Source: NIOZ-UU13 sp964653075 (GTDB lineage: Bacteria; Planctomycetota; Phycisphaerae; Sedimentisphaerales; Anaerobacaceae). From it: a stretch of 39,103 nt of DNA. Both the position numbers and the translations under genes were made by a program. The notes beneath the pieces were generated by a model. It saw nothing but the letters and a program-made list of their open reading frames with translations, had not been told where the DNA came from and ran no database searches. The DNA lies in the NCBI GenBank assembly GCA_964653075.1, contig CAZZAX010000043.1:1-39103 (forward strand), read 5' to 3'. Position 1 is the stretch's first letter; each line of letters opens with the position of its first letter. Below, one piece after another: positions 26,852 to 35,048 of this stretch.

Positions 26852-27907
26852 TTAGTGTAATGTTAATTGCCTTATTTTATCGAGAATCTCGTCAACAGTA
26901 GGTACCCCGCCGCCGGGTCTGCCGTAAAATACTACCGGAGCTTTTCCGGCTACGGCAAGTTTTACATCCTCGACCATTTGTCCGGTGCTCATTTCGACGG
27001 TCAGGAACAGCCGAAATTCATCTGCGGCTTTGCTGATTTGCTCTGTTGGAAACGGCCACAGGGTGATAGGCCGAATCCAGCCGACCTTGATTCCTTCTTC
27101 TCTTGCCCGGGTTACTGCGCCGCTGACGATTCTTGCTGCGATGCCATAGGCAACGACAACGATTTCAGCGTCATCGACCTCGTATTGTTCACAGAGCACT
27201 TCATTGTTTTGAACCTGCTCGTATTTGGCTTGCAGCTTAAAGTTTAATTCTTCCAGAACTCCTTCCTTCAGCCATAATGAGCGAACGATATTTTGCTCTC
27301 TGTCTTTGGCCCCGGTCAGCGCCCAGTCTTTGGGTGGCAATTCCGGACTTGGTTTTTTCTTCAATACAACCGGCTCCATCATCTGACCCAAAAAGCCGTC
27401 TGCCAGGACCATCACGGTCATTCGATATTTATCAGCCAGGTCAAATGCCAGCGGCATACAATCGACCATCTCCTGAACGCTCGAAGGTCCCAGAACGATG
27501 GTTCTATAGTCACCGTGCCCGCCTCCTCGGGTGGCCTGGAAATAATCGCTCTGTGACGGTGCAATGTTACCCAGGCCCGGGCCTCCCCGCATTATGTTGA
27601 CCACTACCGCCGGCAGCTCGGCCCCTGCAAGGTAGCTTATTCCCTCCTGCATTAGACTTATGCCGGGGCTGGATGAGCTTGTCATTGCTCTTTTGCCGGT
27701 GGCCGAAGCTCCGAATACCATATTAATTGCGGCCAGCTCACTTTCGCTCTGTACGAAGACCCGGCCTTCCTCCGGCATTCTTCGGGACATATAAGCGGGA
27801 ATTTCGTTTTGCGGTGTAATCGGGTATCCGAAGTAGGCGTTGCATCCGGCAAGGATAGACGATTCTGCAAGGGCCTCATTACCGCACATCAGCACTCTTT
27901 CATCCAC
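26852..27907 (-). CDS. vorB: 2-oxoacid:ferredoxin oxidoreductase, alpha subunit (VorB-like)
   Basis: The 351-residue alpha subunit starts DERVLMCGNEALAESSILAG and carries AYFGYPITPQNEIPAYMS, MTSSSSPGISLMQEGISYLA and NIMRGGPGLGNIAPSQSDYF. These are characteristic of the branched-chain 2-oxoacid (3-methyl-2-oxobutanoate) VorB group rather than the longer KorA fusions. With beta, gamma and the ferredoxin subunit encoded nearby the complex is complete. Its likely job is anaerobic oxidation of valine-, leucine- or isoleucine-derived 2-oxoacids, or the reverse reductive carboxylation; the direction is not deducible. A 50-base gap separates it from the HEPN gene upstream. Confidence 0.9.
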   Translation of the reverse strand: MDERVLMCGNEALAESSILAGCNAYFGYPITPQNEIPAYMSRRMPEEGRVFVQSESELAAINMVFGASATGKRAMTSSSSPGISLMQEGISYLAGAELPAVVVNIMRGGPGLGNIAPSQSDYFQATRGGGHGDYRTIVLGPSSVQEMVDCMPLAFDLADKYRMTVMVLADGFLGQMMEPVVLKKKPSPELPPKDWALTGAKDREQNIVRSLWLKEGVLEELNFKLQAKYEQVQNNEVLCEQYEVDDAEIVVVAYGIAARIVSGAVTRAREEGIKVGWIRPITLWPFPTEQISKAADEFRLFLTVEMSTGQMVEDVKLAVAGKAPVVFYGRPGGGVPTVDEILDKIRQLTLH

Positions 27908-27957
27908 AGTTATTCCTTATTACATCGTTCACGTTCGGGTGGGAATCTATCATGTCA

Positions 27958-28347
27958 TTATCCTGTTTCTATCCAGTTTTTAAGATAACTTTTCAGCTTC
28001 CGGACAAAATCTTGGGCTGTTTTTAACAAATTTTTTGCTTGTTGTTCAGTAACTGTAAAACCTACCCCATAATCTCCAACAAGTCTTGTATCACAGGCAT
28101 CATTAAGTGCTTTCCCCAGGTACCTCTCAAGAATTTTTGTTTTTACAAAGTGCTCTCCAAACTTACTTATTACACTTTTGTGGGAAAAGGCAGTTATATT
28201 TTTAGTGAGAAGCACGGCTTCTGCCATAAAGAACATCGCATAATAACATCTTGAAACACAGGAATCGTAATCTCCGGTATTCAAGGCCTGTTCGGCTGTG
28301 ACCAGGAATTTTTCAGCTTTCTCTATGAAATCCCTTATTTCTTTCAA
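27958..28347 (-). CDS. HEPN domain protein (putative partner of the MNT nucleotidyltransferase)
   Basis: A 129-residue all-helical protein with the signature SRCYYAMFFMAEAVLL, as in the COG1895/UPF0332 HEPN group. HEPN proteins are often RNase toxins whose neighbouring MNT neutralises them. It starts with TTG at 28347, inside a 4-base TTGA overlap with the stop codon of the MNT gene, so the two are translationally coupled. The second His/aromatic position of the R-x6-H motif is Phe (R-CYYAMF-F), so RNase activity is doubtful, although Tyr or Phe at this place is not rare in the family. The gene is visibly more AT-rich than the flanking vor genes. It lies between vor subunit genes. Confidence 0.85.
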   Translation of the reverse strand: MKEIRDFIEKAEKFLVTAEQALNTGDYDSCVSRCYYAMFFMAEAVLLTKNITAFSHKSVISKFGEHFVKTKILERYLGKALNDACDTRLVGDYGVGFTVTEQQAKNLLKTAQDFVRKLKSYLKNWIETG

Positions 28348-28664
28348 GCTACCAATCCCTCTTTCTTCACATTTAACATAAATGGAGAGTTGTAATTTTC
28401 AAAGAGGTGTTCAGGAACCGCGATAACTGAAATAAGCTCGCCTTCCTCAAGAAGTATGTCAAAGAGAAGGTCGCTTATACTTTCTCTGACTTCAAAGGGA
28501 TTCAGGGACCGGTCAACCAGCACAAGTATATCGACATCCGAATCAATCGTAGCTTCGCCCCTTACATAAGAACCGTATAATATAACCTTCTTGATTCTTT
28601 CCCCGTATATCTTTATCAGATGTGCTTTTATTTGATTTATCAGGAATTTTATTCTTTCATCCAT
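28344..28664 (-). CDS. MNT-type minimal nucleotidyltransferase
   Basis: The 106-residue protein has the polymerase-beta nucleotidyltransferase motif GSYVRGEATIDSDVD, which fits GS-x10-DxD exactly. In MntA-HepT type systems the MNT adenylylates the HEPN partner and silences it. The third catalytic acidic residue expected near GELISVIAV is not evident (Ser). It begins 32 bases after the ferredoxin subunit gene ends and overlaps the HEPN gene by four bases. Its ribosome-binding site is weak (GGTGAAG). The pair is probably co-transcribed with vor, since no obvious separate promoter was seen. Confidence 0.87.
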   Translation of the reverse strand: MDERIKFLINQIKAHLIKIYGERIKKVILYGSYVRGEATIDSDVDILVLVDRSLNPFEVRESISDLLFDILLEEGELISVIAVPEHLFENYNSPFMLNVKKEGLVA

Positions 28665-28696
28665 TTTTCTTCACCGCATCGAATTTCTAACGGGGC

Positions 28697-28975
28697 TTAT
28701 GCTTTTTCCTTAATTAGACTCGGCTTCGATTTTTTGTCCGGTTCGGAAATTGTCTCAATTTTGCCGGATTGGTCACGAAATACCTCAATTATGGCTTCCG
28801 GACAGATAATGGCACAGGCGGCACAGCCAGTACATTCCGTGTTGTCAGCTTGGGCCGGGAAGAAACCGTTTTTATTGGATTTGTCAGAGATGATGATGCT
28901 GCCCTTCGGACATGCCATTACGCACAGGCCGCAGCCTTTGCATCTTTCGATATTAATAATAATTTTGCCGGCCAT
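28697..28975 (-). CDS. vorD: 2-oxoacid:ferredoxin oxidoreductase, delta subunit (2x[4Fe-4S] ferredoxin)
   Basis: A 92-residue ferredoxin with two complete clusters motifs, CKGCGLCVMACP and CTGCAACAIICP, each CxxCxxCxxxCP. It receives electrons from the oxidoreductase and passes them to free ferredoxin. It is the first gene of the operon, with a good promoter at 29022-29050 and an estimated 40-base leader. In most genomes delta is directly followed by alpha; here the MNT-HEPN pair lies between them. The C-terminus carries a short Lys-rich tail. Confidence 0.9.
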   Translation of the reverse strand: MAGKIIINIERCKGCGLCVMACPKGSIIISDKSNKNGFFPAQADNTECTGCAACAIICPEAIIEVFRDQSGKIETISEPDKKSKPSLIKEKA

Positions 28976-29021
28976 CAGGATAACTACGCATTAGTTCGTC
29001 TGTCGTTTATTCAATTCGTGG

Positions 29022-29050
29022 ATTCTAACAGGCATTAGCACCCTTGTAAA
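29022..29050 (-). promoter_or_regulatory. Promoter of the vor operon
   Basis: On the minus strand TTTACA (29050-29045), a 17-base spacer and TAGAAT (29027-29022) match sigma-70 consensus at five of six bases each. The predicted start of transcription is near 29015, about 40 bases before the vorD ATG. Confidence 0.6.
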
Positions 29051-29198
29051 GACAAAAGGGCATTATTTCCTGTTTCGAAGTATCAGGTATTGGATAATGC
29101 ATATTTAATATTCGATATTTAGGCTTTACTTTCGCGCTGCTCTTCAGTGCTGTGGGGAACAATCCGCTGGACACGGATGCCATAAAGGCTTACACTAA

Positions 29199-29228
29199 TT
29201 GAGTTGGATGACATTAGTTACACATAAT
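29199..29228 (+). promoter_or_regulatory. Possible promoter of the nagA-like operon
   Basis: TTGAGT (29199-29204), an 18-base spacer and CATAAT (29223-29228) fit a moderate sigma-70 promoter, with transcription expected near 29235 and a leader of about 27 bases. The 286-base divergent region from 28976 to 29261 thus holds a promoter in each direction. Confidence 0.4.
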
Positions 29229-29261
29229 TTGGCCTGAAATGGATTTTGCGAAAGTCTCAAA

Positions 29262-30554
29262 ATGAAGACAGTTCGGCTCAAAGGCGGCTTTGTCGTGAAA
29301 CCGAACAGCGTTGAACGTACCGATCTCATTATACGCGATGGCAGAGTCGAATTTGCATACGGCAAGGACGACCGTGATGATGTTATCGATATCACCGGAA
29401 AATATGTCGTGCCGGGATTTGTTGACATACATTTTCACGGTTACAATCTCTTTGAATTCACCAGCGGTCTTTATGACCCAGAAACTGAGACCTTCGATAA
29501 TAGCCCGTCTGCGTATGAACATGGCCTGGATATGCTAAGAAAAACACTTGTGAGATTCGGCGTAACAGGTTTTTACGTAGGGACATGGGCCAGCCCGGTG
29601 GAGAATCTTCGAAATTGCTTTGCTCGATTGCATCATTATCTAAGTAAACCGCAAGCCCGGCCGGGGGCCAGGCTTTTAGGCGGATTTTTAGAGGGTAGTT
29701 TTATAAATCCTCGGATGGCCGGCGCTCAAAATCCTGACATGGTTCTTAAATTTGTCTCCGAATCCTTCGATAGTATCGAGGACCAGGGGACAATCAAGCT
29801 GGCCAATGTAGTGCCGGATTTTGGGCAGCCCAGCTATGAGCTGATTGATTATCTCACAAGCAAAGGTATCGTCGTTGGTGCCGGACATTGCAACGCAACC
29901 TGTGAACAGATTGAAGAGGCAATCCGGGCCGGCCTTAAGTATTTCATTCACTTTACCAACGGCCCGACGGGCGGTTCGTACAAGCCGTTCCACGGTGGCG
30001 GAGCTATTGAAGCAGTGCTGAAATCTAATGAGCTTTATGCCGAGCAGATTCTTGATGGCTACCATGTCAATCCCGCCTACGTAAGGGACATCCTGAAGCG
30101 AAAGGGCCCGGATAGGATAATCGGCGTAACAGACTGTCTGTTTGTAGCGGGTTCGCAGGTCAGGCAGTTCACGGGCGGCGGTATCCGCGGCGCACTCAGC
30201 GAAAACGGTAAGTACTTCCAGGTTGTTGACAAGCCCGGTACGCTTTTCAGCAGTAATCTTACAATGAATCGTGGATTTGCCAACCTGCTCAATTGGCTCA
30301 CTGCGGATATGCAGGGCATCTGGAACCGCCGGCATGAAGTGCTGCAGCTCGATCAGGCCCTTGTTACAGCCGCGAAGATATTATCGACAAACCCATGTGT
30401 ATTAACTCAAATGGATAAAAAAGGCTACGGCTCGATTGTCGATGGGGCCAAAGCTGATTTGTGCGTGCTCGACATCGTTGGCCTGCCGGGCAATTATACG
30501 GTAACTCTCGAGCTGACTATAGTAGATGGCAATAAAGTTTATTCGACCGGATGA
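29262..30554 (+). CDS. NagA-like N-acetylglucosamine-6-phosphate deacetylase (variant)
   Basis: NagA removes the acetyl group from N-acetylglucosamine 6-phosphate. The 430-residue amidohydrolase keeps the metal and catalytic set: HxH (His57, His59 in DIHFHG), Glu144 (LEGSF), His209 (GAGHCNAT), His230 (HFTNG), DGYHV and the catalytic Asp291 (TDCLF). Two differences stand out. The residue aligned with E. coli substrate-binding His143 is Gln156 (AGAQNPD), 12 residues after the Glu as in NagA. The HLYNAM loop is replaced by HFTNGPTGG. The protein is ~45 residues longer than E. coli NagA. A changed substrate is therefore plausible. The stop codon overlaps a possible start of the next gene by four bases. 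Confidence 0.83.
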   Translation: MKTVRLKGGFVVKPNSVERTDLIIRDGRVEFAYGKDDRDDVIDITGKYVVPGFVDIHFHGYNLFEFTSGLYDPETETFDNSPSAYEHGLDMLRKTLVRFGVTGFYVGTWASPVENLRNCFARLHHYLSKPQARPGARLLGGFLEGSFINPRMAGAQNPDMVLKFVSESFDSIEDQGTIKLANVVPDFGQPSYELIDYLTSKGIVVGAGHCNATCEQIEEAIRAGLKYFIHFTNGPTGGSYKPFHGGGAIEAVLKSNELYAEQILDGYHVNPAYVRDILKRKGPDRIIGVTDCLFVAGSQVRQFTGGGIRGALSENGKYFQVVDKPGTLFSSNLTMNRGFANLLNWLTADMQGIWNRRHEVLQLDQALVTAAKILSTNPCVLTQMDKKGYGSIVDGAKADLCVLDIVGLPGNYTVTLELTIVDGNKVYSTG

Positions 30555-30613
30555 AACTTGGTATTTGCCCGTATTTTTCAAAAGCAGGCGGATACATTTT
30601 AACAGGAGTGCTT

Positions 30614-32266
30614 ATGGCTTTTGGAGTCGGTGGCCGGCGGGATGTCGGCGATTGGATTGCTCTGATTAAAGAGGCAAACAATGCATTTTGCAGCAGGTTG
30701 GACCAAATCTACGGTGATAATAAAGACTTAAAGGCCGAAGCAGCCCGGATGTGTTTGCGCAGCCTTGAAGAATTTGACAGCAGATATGGCGCAGACCGTG
30801 GCGTTATTATAGTACGCTCAACCGGTCGTGTTAATTTATTAGGCACTCATATCGACCACCGCGGCGGAACGGTCAATCCGGTCTGTGTCAAGGAAATGTG
30901 GCTGGTGGTCGAACCGCAGGACGACGACCGGGTGCTGATGAAAAATGTCGATTCGAACCGGTTTCCTGACGAACAATTCCGCATAAGTGATTGTCTGCCG
31001 GCCGGGGAAAAAATCCGGGACTGGGATACCTGGTGTTACCAGGAATTTGAAAAGCGCAGGAACGACCCGTCGGTTACCTGGTCGAATTATATACGCGCCG
31101 CCGTTCTGTACCTGCAGCATCTCAATACAAATGATGAAGGCATCTTTGCACCGGCGATTAAGGGTATGAATATGATGATTTATGGTGATATCCCCATAGC
31201 TGCCGGGCTTAGTTCATCATCTGCATTGGTTATGGGCGCAGCCGAGGCGGTAATACGGATAAACTCACTTGAAATTAAACCTGCCGATTTAGTAGAGAAT
31301 TGGGGTTTTGCGGAATGGTATGTTGGAACACGAGGCGGATGCAGCGACCACGCTGCAATAATACATGGCAGGCCCGGTACAATTCTCCATATTACAGCTT
31401 TTCCAATGTCGGTAGAGGATGCCGCGCTTCCGAGCGGGCACAGCTTTGTTCTGGCCAACAGCAACATCGAGGCGAAGAAGCAGGCCGGCGCCCGTGATGT
31501 CTTTAACAGCCGGGTGGCTGCATATGTATTCGGCTTGATGATGATGCGCGAAAACTTTCCCCGGTATGCCGACAAGCTCGAACGGCTTCGTGATGTAAAT
31601 CCGCAGACACTTGGCGTTGATGAAGTTCAAATCTATCGAATGATAAAGTCATTGCCGGCCTCTGTCAGCCGTACGGACATTCTGGAAATCCTTGCGGGAC
31701 ACGGGCAAAAGATTCATCGTGTCTTTAGAAGTCATGCCGAACCCGAACAGGGCTACCAGGTCAGGCAGATATGTCTTTATGGGATAGCCGAGTGTATTCG
31801 TGCAGAGATGGTCCCGCAGTGCCTGAGTACAGGCGATATGAAAACCTTCGGCGAGTTAATGAGCGCATCCCACAACGGCGACCGAGTAACAGAAGTGGTC
31901 GACGGACAGCGCATACCAACCGACAACAGTTATCCGGCCAAAAGGATAGATGCCCTGATAAGCGACCTGAAATCAGGGGACAAGCGGCGTATGAACCGGG
32001 CCCGGCTGTGGCGCCAGGGGGGCGGTTATAACGTAAGTCTGCCCGAAGTAGATATGCTTGTTGACATTGTACTGGCAACTCCCGGATGTTTAGGCGCCGG
32101 TCTTGTAGGTGGCGGGATGGGCGGCAGCATTGTTGCAGTCGTGGAAGATAAACATGCCCGAGAGCTCATCGAAAATCTGGCCGAGCAATACTACCGCCCG
32201 CGTAATCTGCCGCTGGCGGCGGAGATAATTACCCCTGTGGGTGGTCTGTGCACGATGGATATCTGA
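30614..32266 (+). CDS. Galactokinase-like GHMP sugar kinase
   Basis: A 550-residue GHMP kinase, larger than galactokinase (~390). It shows the galactokinase-type N-terminal signature GRVNLLGTHIDHRGG (residues 71-85; GalK has GRVNLIGEHTDY), the ATP loop PIAAGLSSSSALVMG (~194), GCSDHAAIIHGRPG and the C-terminal GAGLVGGGMGGS (~496). The changes in the first motif (Thr for Glu, His for Tyr) suggest a substrate other than galactose, such as an N-acetylhexosamine. I chose the ATG at 30614, which has AGGAG five bases upstream; the ATG at 30551 overlaps the deacetylase stop. The pair with a NagA-like enzyme suggests phosphorylation and deacetylation of one amino sugar; this is inference. Confidence 0.85.
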   Translation: MAFGVGGRRDVGDWIALIKEANNAFCSRLDQIYGDNKDLKAEAARMCLRSLEEFDSRYGADRGVIIVRSTGRVNLLGTHIDHRGGTVNPVCVKEMWLVVEPQDDDRVLMKNVDSNRFPDEQFRISDCLPAGEKIRDWDTWCYQEFEKRRNDPSVTWSNYIRAAVLYLQHLNTNDEGIFAPAIKGMNMMIYGDIPIAAGLSSSSALVMGAAEAVIRINSLEIKPADLVENWGFAEWYVGTRGGCSDHAAIIHGRPGTILHITAFPMSVEDAALPSGHSFVLANSNIEAKKQAGARDVFNSRVAAYVFGLMMMRENFPRYADKLERLRDVNPQTLGVDEVQIYRMIKSLPASVSRTDILEILAGHGQKIHRVFRSHAEPEQGYQVRQICLYGIAECIRAEMVPQCLSTGDMKTFGELMSASHNGDRVTEVVDGQRIPTDNSYPAKRIDALISDLKSGDKRRMNRARLWRQGGGYNVSLPEVDMLVDIVLATPGCLGAGLVGGGMGGSIVAVVEDKHARELIENLAEQYYRPRNLPLAAEIITPVGGLCTMDI

Positions 32267-32364
32267 TTTGGTCAGCAAAGAGATTTGGCACTTTTGTTTG
32301 CTGGCTTTGGGACGATAGAGCCGAATAATTGTTGGTTAAAGAGATTTGTTATTTCCCGGATTTA

Positions 32365-33729
32365 TTAAACCGCCTCTTTTACCGCCTCGCGAATTACCTC
32401 GCAACCTTCTATGACCGCTTCTTCGCTGATGCACAACGGCGGCGCTATCTTAACGCAGCCCCCACCCACACCCACAGGCGCGAACATCAGCAAGCCCTTC
32501 TGGAAACAAAGATTGACAACGTTCCAGGCCAGTTCGTAGTCCGGCTCTTTACTGCCCTTTTTGACCATCAACAATCCGGCTACAAGACCGGCTCCCGGCG
32601 CAAAACCTATAGCCTCGGAAAATTCGCTCTTTATTTCTTGCAGATTTTTCTGAAGGACCAATCCGGCCTTTGCCGCGTTCTCAACCAGCTTTTCCTCCTC
32701 GATGACTTCTATGCTTGCTAATGCGGCCGCACAGCAAACCGGATTACCCGAGTGAGTGCTCGTCATCTCATTGGGCCCGAACAAATCCATCACATCTTCG
32801 GCGCCGATTACTGCGCTTATTGGCAATGAGCTGCTGATTCCTTTGCCTATACAGAACAAATCGGGTACAACATCGTACAGTTCGAAACCCCATATAGTTC
32901 CGCATCTGCCGAAACCTGCCTGGACCTCGTCGAAACATAGCAGGGCGCCATGCTTGCAGCACCATTTTCTCAGGTCCTTTGCATATTGTTTTGGCATAAA
33001 GTTAGGCCCTGCTCCCTGATACGTTTCGCTTATTACTCCGGCCACGTTGTCCGGCTCGACTCCGAGCTTCGCAAGGGTCCTCACGAATAGCTCGAAGCTG
33101 GTGTCTTCACAGCGGAATCCGTCTGGAAACGGAACATGAACTATCTCTGGATCGAGATTTTTTATCCACGCTTTGCCGCCGGCCATACCTCCCATCTGCT
33201 GTGCACCGAGGGTCCTGCCGTGAAAAGCGTTTTCAAATGACACGATGATGCTCTTGTCATCTGTACCGGTCTTTCGTCCGTATGTGCGCATCAGCTTCAG
33301 GGCGCACTCTGTGGTCTCCGCGCCGGTACTGAGTATGAACACCTTATTTAAGCGTTCCGGTGCAAGTGATACCAGCTTCTGTGCAAGCTTAATCCTTGGC
33401 TGGTTGGGAAAACAGTAGGTGGTCAATAGTGGTTTGCAGGCCTGGCTGATAATTGCATTGGCGATTTTTTTCGCGCCATGACCGGCATTGGTAACGAGTA
33501 CGCCGGATGAAAAATCAAGCCACATGTTGCCGTAAGCATCGTAAACGTTTACCCCTTCGGCTCGCTCCCAGATTACCGGCGGCTGACCTCGCATGCTTAG
33601 TGATTCGGCCTCACGCAGCCATTCGATCTGTTTTATTGTCTCGTCGTTTGGAATAAATCCGGAAAGCTTGCGAAACTTTGTCGATACGGATTTTACTTTA
33701 GTTGGGACAACTGGAAATTCTTTTGCCAT
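32365..33729 (-). CDS. Class III PLP aminotransferase (GabT/OAT-like)
   Basis: The 454-residue enzyme transfers amino groups from an omega- or amino-sugar-like donor. Class III motifs are plain: VWLDFSSGVLVTNAGH-like region (MWLDFSSGVLVTNAGHG), FILSTGAETTECALKL, AFHGRTLGAQQMGG, CFDEVQAGFGRCGTIWGFE and the PLP lysine in CIGKGISSSLPISAV. 4-Aminobutyrate, ornithine and related aminotransferases share these, so the substrate is open. It lies downstream of the oxidoreductase gene on the same strand (50-base gap) and converges on the GHMP kinase gene, so it may belong to the same sugar pathway. Confidence 0.9.
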   Translation of the reverse strand: MAKEFPVVPTKVKSVSTKFRKLSGFIPNDETIKQIEWLREAESLSMRGQPPVIWERAEGVNVYDAYGNMWLDFSSGVLVTNAGHGAKKIANAIISQACKPLLTTYCFPNQPRIKLAQKLVSLAPERLNKVFILSTGAETTECALKLMRTYGRKTGTDDKSIIVSFENAFHGRTLGAQQMGGMAGGKAWIKNLDPEIVHVPFPDGFRCEDTSFELFVRTLAKLGVEPDNVAGVISETYQGAGPNFMPKQYAKDLRKWCCKHGALLCFDEVQAGFGRCGTIWGFELYDVVPDLFCIGKGISSSLPISAVIGAEDVMDLFGPNEMTSTHSGNPVCCAAALASIEVIEEEKLVENAAKAGLVLQKNLQEIKSEFSEAIGFAPGAGLVAGLLMVKKGSKEPDYELAWNVVNLCFQKGLLMFAPVGVGGGCVKIAPPLCISEEAVIEGCEVIREAVKEAV

Positions 33730-33779
33730 CCTGGTTTTCTTTTCTTTCTATCTGCATAAAGGAAAAATTAAAATGCCTG

Positions 33780-35048
33780 TCAACCTTTGTGAAAATCAAC
33801 GCCTCCATTTTCACCGTAGGTTATTTCAATCCTTCTGCCGCCGTTTAGAATCGATAGACGCGCTGCCTCGGTCACCAGCTCATTGTAAGAACTGTTTGCA
33901 GGCGTTGCCATTATACCTTCGTTATCGAATTGCTTAATCAGCTTCTGTCGGCCGGCTAAAGCTTCTTTGTGGTCAGTCCCATCAGATACATCGATACACT
34001 TGCAGATGTTGTTTATGATAAATTCGATCGAACGATACCCGTATCCGACCGGAGTCAGTCCTTCGCCGCCAAGCTCGATATACTTAAAATAATCCGGACT
34101 CGGCTCGCAGTAGTATGTCTCGCCTAGCTCGCTGCCTTTTGTAATATAACAGTGTTCGATACCACGGTACTGGTCGTTGTGCACGAGCATGCCGCTTTTG
34201 TCCTTACCCCGGCAGTATATACGAAGGCCCTGAAAATTGCCGCCGGGTCCTTCGTCGGGATAACCCATGATGTTTGTTACGTGCAGGCACGCATCGTTTT
34301 CCCAGATGACACGGGCATCGGTCCATAAGTAACCTGTTTTGTCGTTCGGGTATGTATCTTTTATTCCATATACGGATACCATTTTGGGCAGCAGCCCCGT
34401 GATAAAATGTACCTGGTCCACGTAATGGCAGCCGACATAAGTAAACATATCGGAATTTTCCACGGTGCACCAGTTCTGGAAATTCGAATGCCGATAGTAA
34501 TAGGGCTCATTCATTTCAGCGTGGCCTATACGAAATTCCCCGAATCTGCCTTCTCTGTATAACCGCCGGGCCATTAATGCCCTGTCATCGAGTCGCTTAT
34601 GATACTCCACCGCTACGATAAGCCCCTTTTCATAGGCGATTTTTTCGATTTTCACAGCCTGCGCATATTTTAACACTAACGGCTTAACGCAGCATATGTG
34701 CTGGTCGGCGGCAAGGCCGGCCTGTATGACCGGATAATGCAGTTGGTCCGGCACTGCAACAATTACAATGCTGCCTTTAGGCATCTTGTTAATTAATTCC
34801 CTGAATAACTCAGGGAAATTCTGTTGCGGATCAGTATCCGTCGAAGGATATGACTTGAAGCTATGAGAGGGAAATGCTTTTTTGAGCGCCTGGTCCTGTT
34901 CAAGCACCTTCAGCGGGGCGCTGTTCAATGCGCACACACTTATATTGCCAACAAGACCGAGGCGCTGAAGCTGATAGACAGAAGGCAGAATCTGCACCTG
35001 CGTTATCATCCCGCCGCCGATAATACAAACCTTTGGTTTCTTAGTCAT
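33780..35048 (-). CDS. Gfo/Idh/MocA family NAD(P)-dependent oxidoreductase
   Basis: A 422-residue dehydrogenase, probably acting on a sugar or inositol-type polyol. It has the Rossmann dinucleotide loop (VCIIGGGMITQ), the catalytic-lysine motif CVKPLV (EKP in most members) and an (alpha/beta) C-terminal domain with WCTVENSDMFTYVGCHYVDQ. The family includes inositol dehydrogenases, glucose-fructose oxidoreductases and planctomycete paralogues of unknown substrate. It is longer than the usual ~340-380 residues. No signal peptide is visible, so it is cytoplasmic. It precedes the aminotransferase gene in a likely two-gene operon: oxidation of an alcohol followed by transamination is a coherent sequence of steps. 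Confidence 0.88.
   Translation of the reverse strand: MTKKPKVCIIGGGMITQVQILPSVYQLQRLGLVGNISVCALNSAPLKVLEQDQALKKAFPSHSFKSYPSTDTDPQQNFPELFRELINKMPKGSIVIVAVPDQLHYPVIQAGLAADQHICCVKPLVLKYAQAVKIEKIAYEKGLIVAVEYHKRLDDRALMARRLYREGRFGEFRIGHAEMNEPYYYRHSNFQNWCTVENSDMFTYVGCHYVDQVHFITGLLPKMVSVYGIKDTYPNDKTGYLWTDARVIWENDACLHVTNIMGYPDEGPGGNFQGLRIYCRGKDKSGMLVHNDQYRGIEHCYITKGSELGETYYCEPSPDYFKYIELGGEGLTPVGYGYRSIEFIINNICKCIDVSDGTDHKEALAGRQKLIKQFDNEGIMATPANSSYNELVTEAARLSILNGGRRIEITYGENGGVDFHKG

Noticed and set aside
25529..28975. Operon as 2-oxoglutarate (Kor) or pyruvate (Por) oxidoreductase
   Set aside because: The alpha subunit carries the VorB-type sequence and length; Kor remains possible but is second choice, and Por subunits differ in gamma/delta arrangement.
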